DNA of 64,000 nt from Serinicoccus profundi (GTDB lineage Bacteria > Actinomycetota > Actinomycetes > Actinomycetales > Dermatophilaceae): assembly GCF_008001015.1 (NCBI RefSeq), contig NZ_CP042862.1, positions 1,302,001 to 1,366,000 of the forward strand, read 5' to 3'. The position numbers and the translations under genes were made by a program. The notes beneath the pieces are model-generated. The model made no database searches. It was not told the origin of the DNA and worked only from the letters and a program-made list of their open reading frames with translations. This document shows, in pieces, positions 1-8,397 of this stretch; within the stretch, counting starts at the first letter, position 1, and each line of letters begins with the position of its first letter.

Positions 1-129
1 CAGCAGGTGCGCGGCCCCTACCGCTTCGTCGAGCTGGACGCCGACCACTGGCTGCCCGAGCGCCGCCCCGACGACCTCGCCGGGGAGATCCTGCGGCAGG
101 TCGGCGCAGACCCGTCTCCACCCGCCTGA
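1..129 (+). CDS. alpha/beta hydrolase, C-terminal end only
   Basis: The window opens inside a gene. The first frame reads 42 codons to a TGA and contains the segment FVELDADHWLPERRPDDLA. This matches the last strand and helix of alpha/beta hydrolases (epoxide hydrolase or haloalkane dehalogenase type), where the His in DADHW is the catalytic histidine of the Ser/Asp-His triad. Nothing upstream is visible, so substrate and start cannot be given. The family call rests on this short motif alone. Confidence 0.6.
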   Translation, partial: QQVRGPYRFVELDADHWLPERRPDDLAGEILRQVGADPSPPA

Positions 130-207
130 CCTCGGCGTTCGACGTCGGCGCCCGCGACCCGTGGCGCCGCCTGTGGATGACGCCCGAGGACTGTCGGCGC
201 CGACGCG

Positions 208-219
208 TACCCTCGGTCC
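208..219 (+). promoter_or_regulatory. leaderless -10 box (TACCCT) of the SNF2 gene
   Basis: TACCCT at 208-213 is followed by exactly six bases and then the ATG. No Shine-Dalgarno sequence is present. This spacing puts the transcription start on the A of the start codon, the usual layout of leaderless actinobacterial genes. No clear -35 box is seen. Confidence 0.5.
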
Positions 220-3200
220 ATGTCGCCCAGCCTGTCCGCCGCCTCGTGGGTGCTGCGCGTCGCCGACGCCCACCTGCGGGCCGAGGTCGGCGAGCTGACC
301 CTGGCGCGGGGGCAGGGGTATGCCGAGGGCGGCCACGTCCGCACCCTGGTCACCGGCCCTGACGGGGCGGCGCTCGTCGGCACGGTAGTCGGCAGCGGTG
401 GCCGCGTCTACCAGACCGTCGTGCGCGTCCACGACCGTGACCTCGTCGTCTGGAGCGGCCAGTGCAGCTGCCCGGTGGGTCAGGACTGCAAGCACGCCGT
501 CGCGGTGCTCATCGCCGCCCGCTCGCGGCTGCGCTCCGCGGCACCCGAGGCCCCGGGTTGGGAGACCGCGCTGGCGCCGCTCGTGCGCACCGTGACCGCC
601 TCGGCCACCCGGCACCGGCTCGGCCTCCAGGTGTCCCTGACCCGCGGGCCCGGCGGCCGCGACGAGCGCGTCCGGGTGTCCCTGACCCCGGTGCGACCCG
701 GCAAGTCCAAGCCCTGGGTCGGTCAGGGCGTCGGGTGGGACGACCTCACCAACCGCTGGTCGACGACCGATGTCGACCCGGCGCACCGCGCCTTGCTGGG
801 CCAGCTCGCGGCGCTGGGCAAGAGCTCGGGCTTCGGCTACTTCTACTCCTCGGCCAAGGAGCTGCCGCTCGGGGAGATCGGCGCGGTCGCCTGGCCCGTG
901 CTCGCGCAGGTCGTGCAGGCAGGTGTCCCCCTCGTCGCCGGGCCGGGGCTCGAGGACGTCGGCCTGGGGGAGGGCAGCGCCTCGGCCGCCCTCGACATCG
1001 TCCGCCGCGACGACGGCGGGCTGACGGTGTCGGGCACGGTCGACGTCTCCGGCGACCTCCCGCTGCCCGGCACACCCTTCCTCCTCGGCCGACCGGCCCA
1101 CGGGCTGGGCTGGCTGGAGACCGAGCGCGACCGCCTCACGCTGTGGCCGCTGCGCGCTCAGGTGCCCGACGCCATCATCGGTCTGCTCGAGTCGGGCCGG
1201 GAGCTGGAGATCCCGCCGGACCAGGTCGCGCGCTTCCTCACCACCTACTACCCCGCGCTGGCCCGCCAGGTGGAGCTCACCTCCAGCGACGGCAGCGTCG
1301 TCACCCCCGCGGACCACCCGCCCCGGCTCCGGCTGGAGGTGACGCCCCAGCCCGGCCACGTGCTGCACCTGCGCTGGAGTGTCGCGTATGCCGTGCCGAC
1401 GGTCGGCGCCGAGCCGGACACCGTCGTCGTCGGGCTCGACGCCGGCCCGGAGGAGGTCGCCCGCGACGAGGAGGCCGAGCTCGCGTCGATGACGGCGGTG
1501 CTGCCGCTGCTCGAGGGCTGGCCGGGGCTGCTCGCGGCGGGTCGGTCGAGCTGCCCCCTGCGTGCCCACTCCACCCTGACCGGTCTCGCCACCGCCCGCT
1601 TCGCCGCGGAGGTGCTGCCGGCGCTGGAGGCGAGCCCGGACCTCGACGTGCTCGTCCACGGCGACCTCGCGTCCTACGAGGAGGCGGGGGAGGAGCCGGT
1701 CGTCCATCTCACGACCAGCGAGGCGGGGGAGGGCGACTGGTTCGACCTGCACGTGAGCGTGACGGTCGAGGGCCAGGTGATCCCCTTCGAGCAGCTCTTC
1801 GCGGCGCTCGCGACGGGCCAGGACGTCCTGCTGCTCGACTCCGGGCTCTGGCTGCGTCTCGACCAGCCCGAGCTGCTCACCCTGCGCCGGCTCATCGAGG
1901 AGGCGCGCGAGCTGGTCGACGACGACGACGATGACGACGCCGAGGCCGGGCAGCTGCGCCTGTCGCCCTACCAGGCGGGGTTGTGGGAGGAGCTGGTCGA
2001 GCTCGGGGTGGTCCACGACCAGCAGGGCCGCTGGCAGGAACGGGTCGAGGCGCTGCTCGCCCTGGGCGAGGGAGATCGCGGGTTGGTGCTGGCGCCGCCG
2101 GGTCTGGAGGCGACCTTGCGCCCCTACCAGCTGGAAGGGTACCGCTGGCTGGTCGGGCTCTGGGACGCCGGGCTCGGGGGCATCCTCGCCGACGACATGG
2201 GCCTGGGCAAGACGCTTCAGGCGCTGGCCATGGTGGTGCGGGCCGAGCATCGGGGCGACCTGGCGGAGGGGCCGGTGCTGGTGGTCGCCCCGACGAGCGT
2301 GGTCACCGCCTGGGCCGAGCAGGCGGAGCGGTTCGCCCCGCACCTGCGCACCGCCGCGGTCACCGCGACGAGGAAGCGCCGAGGCACGGACCTCGCGACC
2401 GCCATCGGGTCCGCCGACCTGGTCATCACGTCATACACCCTGCTGCGGCTCGAGGCCGACGACTACCACGCGCTGCCGTGGAGCGCCGCGATCCTCGACG
2501 AGGCGCAGGTCGTCAAGAACCGCCGGTCGGCGACCTACCACGCGGTGCGCAGCCTCGGGGCCGCCCGGACCATCGCCATGACGGGCACGCCGCTGGAGAA
2601 CACCCTCATGGACCTCTGGTCGATGACCTCGCTCGCCGCGCCGGGGCTCTTCCCGCGGCCGGAGACCTTCACCCAGCGCTACCGTCGGCCGATCGAGGCG
2701 GGGGAGGGTGGCTCCCTCGAGCAGCTGGAGCGGCTGCGCCGCAGGATCCGCCCGTTCATGCTGCGCCGCACCAAGGCGCAGGTGGCCGGGGAGCTGCCCG
2801 ACAAGATCGAGCAGACGTTGTCCATCGACCTGCACCCCGCCCACCGGCGGATCTACGACCAGCACCTGCAGCGGGAGCGCCAGCGGGTGCTGGGGCTGCT
2901 GGCCGACCTCGACAAGAACCGTTTCAAGATCTTCAGCGCGCTGACGACGCTGCGCCAGCTCTCGCTCGACCCAGCCCTGGTCGACGAGGGCCACGCCGGG
3001 CTCGGGACCTCGGCCAAGGTCACGGCGCTCGTGGAGCGGCTGAGCGCCATCGCTGCCGAGGGGCACCGGGCCCTGGTCTTCTCCAGCTTCACCAGCTATC
3101 TCGCCCTGGTCCGGGAGGCCCTCGATGCAGCCGGGATCGGGCATACCTATCTCGATGGCCGGACCCGCGACCGGGCGGCCCGCATCCAGGCCTTCCGCGA

Positions 3201-3516
3201 CGGCGACGACCCGGCCTTCCTCATCAGTCTCAAGGCCGGCGGGGTGGGGCTGACCCTCACGGAGGCGGACTACGTCTTCGTCCTCGACCCGTGGTGGAAC
3301 CCGGCCGCCGAGGCGCAGGCGGTGGACCGGACCCACCGGATCGGGCAGCACCGGACCGTCAACGTCTACCGCATGGTGTCCACCGGCACGATCGAGGAGA
3401 AGGTCGTCGCGCTGCAGGAGCGCAAGCGGCGACTCTTCACCAGCGTGGTCGACTCGGGGGAGTTCCAGTCCGGGTCCGTGAGCGCCGAGGACATCCGCGG
3501 GCTGCTGGAAGGGTGA
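220..3516 (+). CDS. SNF2-family DNA helicase/translocase with SWIM zinc finger
   Basis: This 1098-residue protein is a Swi2/Snf2-type ATPase that would translocate on double-stranded DNA in the cytoplasm, possibly in repair or transcription-linked remodelling; the partner is unknown. A SWIM zinc finger (CxCx6CxH in QCSCPVGQDCKH) lies near residues 81-93. A poly-aspartate run sits near residue 567. Next come Walker A in DDMGLGKTLQ (about 659), the Walker B variant DEAQ (about 760) and the second RecA lobe ending in the arginine-finger motif RTHRIGQ (about 1037). The order SWIM, long acidic middle, SNF2_N, Helicase_C and the length are normal for the bacterial family. The ATG is chosen because a -10 box stands six bases before it. 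The gene appears intact and monocistronic. Confidence 0.92.
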   Translation: MSPSLSAASWVLRVADAHLRAEVGELTLARGQGYAEGGHVRTLVTGPDGAALVGTVVGSGGRVYQTVVRVHDRDLVVWSGQCSCPVGQDCKHAVAVLIAARSRLRSAAPEAPGWETALAPLVRTVTASATRHRLGLQVSLTRGPGGRDERVRVSLTPVRPGKSKPWVGQGVGWDDLTNRWSTTDVDPAHRALLGQLAALGKSSGFGYFYSSAKELPLGEIGAVAWPVLAQVVQAGVPLVAGPGLEDVGLGEGSASAALDIVRRDDGGLTVSGTVDVSGDLPLPGTPFLLGRPAHGLGWLETERDRLTLWPLRAQVPDAIIGLLESGRELEIPPDQVARFLTTYYPALARQVELTSSDGSVVTPADHPPRLRLEVTPQPGHVLHLRWSVAYAVPTVGAEPDTVVVGLDAGPEEVARDEEAELASMTAVLPLLEGWPGLLAAGRSSCPLRAHSTLTGLATARFAAEVLPALEASPDLDVLVHGDLASYEEAGEEPVVHLTTSEAGEGDWFDLHVSVTVEGQVIPFEQLFAALATGQDVLLLDSGLWLRLDQPELLTLRRLIEEARELVDDDDDDDAEAGQLRLSPYQAGLWEELVELGVVHDQQGRWQERVEALLALGEGDRGLVLAPPGLEATLRPYQLEGYRWLVGLWDAGLGGILADDMGLGKTLQALAMVVRAEHRGDLAEGPVLVVAPTSVVTAWAEQAERFAPHLRTAAVTATRKRRGTDLATAIGSADLVITSYTLLRLEADDYHALPWSAAILDEAQVVKNRRSATYHAVRSLGAARTIAMTGTPLENTLMDLWSMTSLAAPGLFPRPETFTQRYRRPIEAGEGGSLEQLERLRRRIRPFMLRRTKAQVAGELPDKIEQTLSIDLHPAHRRIYDQHLQRERQRVLGLLADLDKNRFKIFSALTTLRQLSLDPALVDEGHAGLGTSAKVTALVERLSAIAAEGHRALVFSSFTSYLALVREALDAAGIGHTYLDGRTRDRAARIQAFRDGDDPAFLISLKAGGVGLTLTEADYVFVLDPWWNPAAEAQAVDRTHRIGQHRTVNVYRMVSTGTIEEKVVALQERKRRLFTSVVDSGEFQSGSVSAEDIRGLLEG

Positions 3517-3582
3517 GCGGCGACGGCCAGGGCAGGGGGAGGACGGCCCGACGGGGCCAAGAAGGCGTCGACCGACGGGCCG

Positions 3583-3595
3583 TAGACTCCGGCGG
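3583..3595 (+). promoter_or_regulatory. leaderless -10 box (TAGACT) of cysM
   Basis: TAGACT at 3583-3588 is followed by seven bases and GTG. The block TAGACTCC...GGGTGAGCAG recurs almost unchanged before the acyltransferase gene near 26.7 kb, which supports it as a promoter-start unit. Confidence 0.5.
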
Positions 3596-4510
3596 GTGAG
3601 CAGCCCTGGTCCCTACCCCACGATGGAGGACGTCATCGGCGGCACCCCACTGGTGCGTCTGCAGCGCCTCCCGGGGCCGGAGAACGAGCGCCGCGGCAAC
3701 GTGCTGCTCGCCAAGCTCGAGGGCAACAACCCGGCCGGGTCCGTCAAGGATCGGCCAGCGATCAGCATGATCCGGGGCGCCGAGGAGCGTGGGGAGATCT
3801 CCCCGGGCGACACCCTGCTCGAAGCCACGTCCGGCAACACCGGGATCGGCCTGGCGATGGCGGCGGCGATCAGCGGCTACCCACTGGTCATCGTCATGCC
3901 CGAGGACGCCTCCACCGAGCGGATCCAGACGATGAAGGCCTACGGGGCCGACCTGGTGCTCACCCCGGCGGCGGGCGGGATGGAAGAGGCGCGCGACGTC
4001 GTGACGCGGATGGAGCGGGAGGGCAGGGGCCGGGTCCTGGACCAGTTCGGCAACCCTGACAACCCCCGTGCCCACGAGAATGGCACGGGCCCGGAGCTGT
4101 GGGCTCAGACCGACGGACGGATCACCCACTTCGTGTCCGCCATGGGCACCACCGGCACGATCACCGGGGTCTCGCGGTTCCTCAAGTCGCGCGAACCTCG
4201 CGTCCAGATCGTCGGGGCACAGCCGGCGGAGGGCTCGAGGATCCCCGGGATCCGCGCGTGGCCGCCGGAGTACGTCCCGAGGATCTTCGATCCGTCAGCG
4301 GTGGACCGGACCGTCGAGGTCGCCCAGGGCGACGCCGAGGAGACGGCCCGCCGGCTGGCTCGCGCGGAGGGCATCTTGGGCGGGATCTCCGCAGGCGGCG
4401 CCTGCTGGAGCGCGCTGCAGGTGGCCGAAGAGGTCGAGGGGGCGACGATCGTCTTCGTGGTCTGCGACCGCGGCGACCGCTATCTCTCCAGCGGCGTGTT
4501 CCCCGCCTGA
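3596..4510 (+). CDS. cysM: cysteine synthase B (O-acetylserine sulfhydrylase)
   Basis: This PLP enzyme makes L-cysteine from O-acetylserine and sulfide (or thiosulfate) in the cytoplasm. The 304 residues align by eye along their whole length with E. coli CysM: the PLP lysine in NNPAGSVKDR (about K51), the phosphate-binding loop TSGNTGIGLA, the block ITHFVSAMGTTGTITGVSRF, and a C-terminus of CDRGDRYLSSGVF. It therefore resembles the enterobacterial CysM type rather than the CysO-dependent mycobacterial CysM. The GTG start fits the leaderless box and keeps the family N-terminus (TMEDVIGGTPLVRLQ). It is convergent with the interrupted gene that follows; their 3' ends are about 22 bases apart with a short hairpin (4524-4542, stem CGGTCGA) between them. 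Confidence 0.93.
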   Translation: MSSPGPYPTMEDVIGGTPLVRLQRLPGPENERRGNVLLAKLEGNNPAGSVKDRPAISMIRGAEERGEISPGDTLLEATSGNTGIGLAMAAAISGYPLVIVMPEDASTERIQTMKAYGADLVLTPAAGGMEEARDVVTRMEREGRGRVLDQFGNPDNPRAHENGTGPELWAQTDGRITHFVSAMGTTGTITGVSRFLKSREPRVQIVGAQPAEGSRIPGIRAWPPEYVPRIFDPSAVDRTVEVAQGDAEETARRLARAEGILGGISAGGACWSALQVAEEVEGATIVFVVCDRGDRYLSSGVFPA

Positions 4511-4532
4511 GGATCCCGGCCGACGGTCGACG

Positions 4533-5729
4533 TCATCGACCGGGCAGCGACGTCTCGGACGCCTCGTCGGCGGAGGAGAGAGTCTGCGTCCACCGGGCGA
4601 AGCCGTCCAGCAGCTCGTCGCGGTCACTGCCCAAGGCCTCGCGGTAGGCCTGCTCGATCTGGTCCGCGTCGTGGCGTTGGTCCAGGACGATCAACCGCCC
4701 CACGAGGTCGATGAGCCGGTCCGGGCCGTAGGTCTCCTCGAGGTAGTACGTCAGCGCGATCGACTCCAGCGTGTAGGCGTCGGCGGCGATCAGGTCCTCG
4801 GGGTCCATCGGCACGGTGGGGAGTGCCGTCGGGGGGCCTTGCCTCGCGAAGTGGTCTCCGGCGCTGAGCAGCAGGTGCTCGGCATACGCAGGGTCTTCCA
4901 CCGAGCTCCACCAGGAGGGCGGCCCCTCCAGGATCCAGTCCTCCGGCCAGGCCTCGACGTCCTCACCCGCAGTCGCGGAGGAGGCGGCCATGTAGCGCAG
5001 CTCGGTCTGCCCGCCCGGGCTCGGGCCGTACTCCTCCAGGTCGAGCAGCGCGAGGTCGAGGTCGAGGAAGAGATGTGCCTGGACGGGGGAGCGCATGCCG
5101 GTGAGCCGACCGGCGTCACGGGGGATCTCCTCGGGCTACACCTTGAGCGGAAGGGAGGACCCGCTGCTCTCCGGCCATCCGTGCTCCTCCAGCACCTCGG
5201 CGGGGACGAGCTGGACGACCAGCCGGTCACGTCCCTGGGCCAGCCACGACAGCTCGGTCAGACTGGTTTCCGCGGCCCGGTCGAGAGTGTCGAGGATGGT
5301 CTCGGCGTCCGCCATGCGGGACCGCTGGACGAGCACGTCGACGCGGTGACCGGTCAGGACGGCCAGCTCTTCACCCAGGTCCCACAGCTGCGGATGGCCG
5401 AAGAACTCCCCGTTGCGCCCGCGGCTGTCCACGAGCAGGGGCGGCCCTTGCTCGGTCGCGGCGAACACCCATCGGTACTGCTGCAGCACCGGCACCGGGT
5501 CCGCGCCGGAGAACTGGTGGCGTAGGCCCACGTGCGCCACGGTGCCCTCGGTCGGGGTGCGGGAGACCACGCCGTCCAGGCGGAGCTGGCGCATCTCCAG
5601 GGGCGCGGCGCTCACGCCGTCGAACCACGCGCGTTGCCGGTCCTGCAGCTCCGGGGCCACGTGCGCGAGGTATGCCTCGACAGCCCCCGCCTGCAGCGCG
5701 TCGTCCATCGCGAGCAGGACCTCGTGCAC
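4533..5729 (-). pseudogene. conserved hypothetical (peptidase MA-like), split by an in-frame TAG
   Basis: Two open stretches, 5729-5136 and 5096-4533, lie in the same frame. They are separated only by a TAG (5136-5138) and 13 further sense codons, so reading through gives one continuous coding region of about 398 codons. The N-terminal half has an association-domain look (EAYLAHVAPELQDRQRAWFD). The C-terminal half has SIALTYYLEETYGPDRLIDL, like the end of actinobacterial peptidase MA-type proteins, but no HExxH zinc motif is visible. The first codon, GTG, directly follows another in-frame TAG (5730-5732), and no signal peptide is left. The 5' end may therefore also be damaged. Family assignment is weak; the in-frame stop is read directly. 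Confidence 0.6.
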
Positions 5730-5879
5730 CTAGTCGTCGCTGACCTCCGTGCCCCGGTCTTCCGCAACACCGCTCGTGGACAGCGATTGCTCCATCGAGG
5801 AAGTGGCGACCTGCGCGTCGGTGGCGGGGGGGCCGGCAGCAACCGGCAAGATCTGGACCGGAGCGGTACGGTGATGCAC

Positions 5880-6194
5880 ATGACGACGCAGGGCCCGGGG
5901 GCTGGGGACGAGGGTGCCACCATCCTGAGCTTCCCGACAGGGCACGAGGCCCCCCGCAGCAGCGAGGTCGACCTCGAGGGTGAGCCGGTCACCGTCATCT
6001 ACCTCCCGTGGCCACACGTCGTCGACGGTGTTTCCCGACCAGCCGGCCTCTACTACCGCACCACCGACGCCTCCGGGTTCTACCCCGACCCTGCGGTGCG
6101 CGGGCTGGACGCGGTGCTCGATGAGGCCCGTCCTGTGCTGAAGCACCACCTGCGGCTCCTCCGCGAGCCCGGGCAGGGGCCTGCGGACGGGTGA
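5880..6194 (+). CDS. small hypothetical protein
   Basis: This 104-residue reading frame has no family I recognise. The sequence is soluble-looking and acidic, with a segment VTVIYLPWPHVVDGVSRPAGLYYRTTDA and a basic C-terminal helix. The start is put at the ATG preceded by TACGGT (5867-5872) with seven bases between, a leaderless arrangement; an ATG at 5874 is an alternative in the same frame. It runs head-to-head with the interrupted gene on its left and convergent with the MFS pseudogene on its right. Confidence 0.5.
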   Translation: MTTQGPGAGDEGATILSFPTGHEAPRSSEVDLEGEPVTVIYLPWPHVVDGVSRPAGLYYRTTDASGFYPDPAVRGLDAVLDEARPVLKHHLRLLREPGQGPADG

Positions 6195-6228
6195 TCTCCG
6201 GGCCCCTCGTCGTCGGCGCAACGCTGGG

Positions 6229-7213
6229 TCACTCCCAGGGCATGTCCCGCAGGATGTCCTGCGGGCTGGCCAGCACGGTGTAGAAGAACCACGATGCCGA
6301 GGCGCAGACGACCATGATGGCCGCCATGGGCACCGCCGAGTCGACCTCGAACAGTCCGCTCACCGGGGAGATGAGCGCGCCGAAGACGAAGTTCGTCGCC
6401 CCGAGCAGGGCAGCAGCCGCTCCGGCGCGTTCCCCGTGGTCGGCCAGCGCGATGCTCGGGCTGTTCGGCATGACGAAGCCCACCGAGCCCATCAGCAGGA
6501 CGATGCCGCCGACGATGGCCCACGCCGACGTAGCGTCGGTCCGCGAGCAGCACCCGGTAGCTGGCCCACAGGGTGCGCGGGCCGAAGTGGCGCCGTCGCT
6601 CCGGGGGCAGAGTCTCCTTGACCAGGACCAGCGCCAACACCGCCAGCAGCACACCGAAGGCTCCCAGCGCCCAGAAGATGGTCCGCCAGCTGCCGAAGAT
6701 GAGGAACTGGGCGCCCAGCGTCGGCGCCAGGATCGGGGCCACACCGACCACCAGGAAGAGGCGGGAGATGAAGCTCGCCATCCGGGAGCCGCTGTAGAGG
6801 TCGCGGACCATGGCCTGGGACAGCACCATCCCGGCCGCGCCGGTCAGGCCCTGCACGAAGCGCAGCAGCAGTAGCACCTCGATCGAGGACGACACGGCGA
6901 TCGCCGCCGACACCACGACATACAGGGTCAGCGACGCGATCAATGGTCGGCGTCGGCCGAAGGAGTCCGACAACGCCCCGATGAGGAGCTGGCCGGTGGC
7001 GAGACCGACGAGGGTCGCAGTCAGCGTCAGCTGCACCGTGGCCTCGGTCGTGGACAGGTCCTCCACGACGGCCGGGAAGGCGGCGAGGTACATGTCGATC
7101 GTCAGCGGACCGATCGCGACGAGCGCCCCGAACAGCAGCAGCCGACCCAGCGGGGAGGGTTCGGTGCGGGGCCGGGAGGATGCGGGAGGTGCTGCGAGGG
7201 GGACTGATCTCAC
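6229..7213 (-). pseudogene. MFS drug transporter (Bcr/CflA type), internal deletion and frameshift
   Basis: The first 230 codons from a GTG give a clean Bcr/CflA N-half: six membrane segments, the motif DSFGRRRPL between TM2 and TM3, and TAAGMVLSQAMVRDLYSG in TM4. At about 6505-6540 the frame changes. The other frame then reads AIVGGIVLLMGSVGFVMPNS and a tail that matches TM10-TM12 of the family (AGAAAALLGATNFVFGALIS). The TM7-TM9 region of roughly 80-100 residues is therefore missing as well as the frame being lost, so no functional 12-TM pump can be made. It would have been a proton-driven multidrug exporter in the plasma membrane. The loss of whole helices excludes a simple base-call error. 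Confidence 0.75.
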
Positions 7214-7385
7214 CCCGGGGCCAAGGTGGATGCTCTGCGTGATATTCCCCGCATCGGGCGCAGGGAGGGTGAGCCACCGGGCCGTCCCTCCGCCATCTCC
7301 ACCCGCGTTGTCGAGGTTCTGGCCCTAGCCGAAATGGTTCGTCGCGGTGGCCAGCGGCCCCGAGCGCCCCGCGGCAGTGCGCGAC

Positions 7386-7529
7386 TCAGGGCAGAAGGTC
7401 CCAGAACTGCCGACGGGCCGGCATCGCGTGCATGACCATCTCTTCGCCGCTGAGGGAGATGAGCACGACCGTCTCCAGCAACCTCGCCTGAAGCACTCCG
7501 TGCTTGAGCGCGCTGCAGTGGACCTTCAC
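7386..7529 (-). pseudogene. 47-residue shrunken toxin, coupled to the antitoxin gene
   Basis: The GTG start overlaps the TGA of the upstream ribbon-helix-helix gene (GTGA), a translational coupling typical of toxin-antitoxin operons. The 47 residues begin VKVHCSALKHGV and end GEEMVMHAMPARRQFWDLLP. Both ends line up by eye with the 78-residue toxin-like protein at 7865-8101 ([11 protein letters not shown] at its start; LLELV...[15 protein letters not shown] at its end), but about 30 central residues are absent. I read it as a paralogue of that toxin from which the middle was deleted in frame. It could be a tolerated inactive remnant or a micropeptide; function is unknown. Confidence 0.6.
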
Positions 7530-7774
7530 ACGGCGTAGCCGGCAAGCGCCCACCGGATTGCCTTGGAGCGAGACAGGTGCTCCCGGGCGGCATACGCGTT
7601 TAGCGCTGCGATCTCTTCGGCCGTGAGCCGCACGGCGATCACCTGGGTCGGTTCGGCCCCGCGCCCGGGACGACCCCGTCCGCGGCGCTTCAGCGTCTCG
7701 ACGTCATAGCCAGCCTCGGCCTCGTCAGCCCACTTCTGGATCTGCTCGTCGGTCACCTGATCGTCGCGTGCCAT
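7526..7774 (-). CDS. ribbon-helix-helix antitoxin-like DNA-binding protein
   Basis: This 82-residue protein opens with an acidic region (DEQIQKWADEAEAGYDVETLKRR). It then has a basic hinge RGRGRPGRGAEPTQ and a ribbon-helix-helix core, VIAVRLTAEEIAALNAYAAR followed by EHLSRSKAIRWAL. Proteins of this shape are common actinobacterial partners of small BrnT-like toxins and are expected to bind DNA as dimers and repress their own operon. The ATG has a TACGAT box (7781-7786) six bases upstream, so the message is probably leaderless. A 90-bp gap separates it from the divergent toxin-like gene, and the palindrome at 7844-7864 in that gap is the obvious candidate operator. Confidence 0.75.
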   Translation of the reverse strand: MARDDQVTDEQIQKWADEAEAGYDVETLKRRGRGRPGRGAEPTQVIAVRLTAEEIAALNAYAAREHLSRSKAIRWALAGYAV

Positions 7775-7780
7775 GGCAAT

Positions 7781-7786
7781 ATCGTA
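7781..7786 (-). promoter_or_regulatory. leaderless -10 box (TACGAT) of the antitoxin gene
   Basis: Read on the minus strand, TACGAT is followed by ATTGCC and then the ATG. The surrounding bases (TATACGATAT) are the most AT-rich stretch in this part of the window. Confidence 0.5.
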
Positions 7787-7843
7787 TAACGAAAACTTGA
7801 CGACGGGGAGAGGCCAGCAGTCACGACCGTGCGGCCTGAGCGT

Positions 7844-7864
7844 GCGTCAAGGTAACCTTGACGC
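7844..7864. promoter_or_regulatory. perfect 21-bp palindrome, candidate operator
   Basis: GCGTCAAGGT and its exact reverse complement ACCTTGACGC flank a single central A. The palindrome contains TAACCT (7853-7858), which lies six bases before the GTG of the toxin-like gene and can serve as a leaderless -10 box. A repressor bound here would cover both the -10 box and the start point. A partial half-site ACTTGACG sits at 7795-7802 near the antitoxin promoter. The ribbon-helix-helix protein encoded next to it is the likely ligand (inference). Confidence 0.6.
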
Positions 7865-8101
7865 GTGGAGATCCGAGATTCGGCGCGCAAGCGCGGGATC
7901 GTGGACGAGGAGATCGAGCACGCGTGGCTGAACGCGATGAGAGTGGTCGAATACGAGTACGCCGGTGAGGACCGGCTGCTGGTGATCGGAGCAGACCAGC
8001 ATGGCCACCTGCTTGAGCTCGTGGCAGTGCCCGCAGGTGAGCCGACCCGGATCATCCACGCAGATCGGCTGAGACCGAAGTTCTATGACTACCTGAGGTG
8101 A
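7865..8101 (+). CDS. small BrnT-like toxin-family protein
   Basis: The 78 residues start [12 protein letters not shown] and include [29 protein letters not shown] and a C-terminus [15 protein letters not shown]. This pattern (His in helix 1, central beta sheet with LLEL, C-terminal His-Ala-x-x-x-Arg) is that of small actinobacterial toxin-like proteins found beside ribbon-helix-helix genes; RNase activity of the BrnT fold is assumed, not shown. The GTG abuts the palindrome and has a -10 box six bases upstream. It is divergent from the antitoxin-like gene instead of in one operon with it, which is less common. Confidence 0.65.
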   Translation: MEIRDSARKRGIVDEEIEHAWLNAMRVVEYEYAGEDRLLVIGADQHGHLLELVAVPAGEPTRIIHADRLRPKFYDYLR

Positions 8102-8110
8102 GGAGAAGCG

Positions 8111-8352
8111 ATGACTGTCACGAAGCACGATGACTCGACCGGGCTGGGCCAGGTTGAGGTTGACACGCACCCGGCTCGCGACGCGGTGCACTTCCGCCGG
8201 ATCCTTGCTGCCCGCAAGTCCATGGCGGATGCGGAGCAGGAGTTGCGAGACGCGGTCAAGGCGCACGCGAGGCGGGTGACTCCTGGACCATGATCGGCGC
8301 CGCGCTCGACACCACCCGCCAGGCCGCTTACCAGCGCTTCGGCCGAGACTGA
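8111..8352 (+). pseudogene. small helix-turn-helix protein, frameshifted
   Basis: The gene starts 9 bases after the toxin-like gene, with AGGAG before the ATG. It reads about 50 codons ending MADAEQELRDAVKAHARR. The expected continuation EAGDSWTMIGAALDTTRQAAYQRFGRD, a sigma-70 region-4/HTH-like ending common in such small proteins, is present in the next frame up to a TGA at 8350-8352. The shift lies near 8255-8275. As it stands the protein ends at 8293 without its HTH. The intact form may have been a third member of the toxin-antitoxin locus. Confidence 0.65.
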
Positions 8353-8369
8353 CCACACGAAGAGCGGCA

Positions 8370-8382
8370 TTATGCACGTGAT
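8370..8382 (+). repeat. left terminal inverted repeat of the recombinase element
   Basis: Exact 13-bp match to the right end in inverted orientation; contains the palindrome CACGTG. Confidence 0.8.
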
Positions 8383-8397
8383 GGGGGTGGGGGTGGT

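Noticed and set aside
4533-5729. TAG recoding (amino acid inserted at amber codons)
   Set aside because: Only one damaged gene shows it, and no suppressor tRNA or recoding element is seen; a nonsense mutation is simpler.
8111-8293. A complete 60-residue protein after the toxin gene
   Set aside because: Its last residues are out of frame with a well conserved HTH ending present in the next frame, so it is a frameshifted gene and not a finished small protein.
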